Positions 13,193 through 13,193 of a stretch of DNA of 13,193 nucleotides are shown here, piece by piece. The notes under the pieces were generated by a model, which did no database searches, was not told where the DNA came from, and saw nothing but the letters and a program-made list of their open reading frames with translations. The position numbers were made by a program, and so were the translations under genes. The stretch is taken from NCBI GenBank assembly GCA_964472265.1, contig CAYYJO010000056.1, positions 1 to 13,193 on the forward strand, written 5' to 3'. Position 1 is the first letter of the stretch, and each line of letters opens with the position of its first letter. The stretch is from JAGNLA01 sp964472265 (lineage in GTDB: Bacteria; Caldisericota; Caldisericia; JAAYUI01).

Positions 13193-13193
13193 C

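Overview
The window comes from a bacterial chromosome of intermediate GC content. The genes use Shine-Dalgarno sites, sigma70-type promoters and intrinsic terminators. The order der-gpsA-hup and the four-domain S1 protein resemble Firmicutes and related lineages. Nothing here fixes the phylum, and an uncultured or poorly sampled lineage is plausible. The two-cluster ferredoxin/flavodoxin protein suggests an anaerobe. Organism assignment is inference.

Layout. (1) 51-2691 (+): a housekeeping run of the ribosome-assembly GTPase Der, glycerol-3-phosphate dehydrogenase GpsA (ATGA overlap) and HU, closed by an intrinsic terminator. (2) 2751-3392 (+): tRNA-Pro(GGG), tRNA-Pro(CGG) and a decayed tRNA-Pro 3' fragment that shares a 27-bp identical block with the second tRNA. 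(3) 3396-4112: about 700 bp with no credible gene, made of dispersed-repeat copies, hairpins and a pair of IS-end-like tandem repeats. (4) 4111-6150 (-): a cytosolic prolyl oligopeptidase. It is divergent from (5) 6258-8499 (+): a CPBP intramembrane protease overlapping a PLP-dependent Orn/Lys/Arg decarboxylase. (6) 8492-13192 (-): reading from the right edge, ribosomal protein S1, four consecutive cyclophilin-type prolyl isomerase genes, and an EFR1-type flavodoxin/ferredoxin protein that meets the decarboxylase tail to tail.

The most unusual part is the rpsA-cyclophilin array. It holds one lipoprotein with a long Thr/Glu linker, one cytoplasmic paralogue, a second lipoprotein, and a degenerate lipoprotein that has lost the catalytic Arg. 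Two intrinsic terminators in the array sit directly against the ribosome binding site of the next gene, leaving no room for a conventional promoter. This suggests stepwise read-through control. The tRNA/repeat region is the second interesting part: it contains a promoter nested in a terminator hairpin, a possible relict attachment site and an uncharacterised repeat family linked to hairpins. Two genes (der and the CPBP protease) look leaderless.
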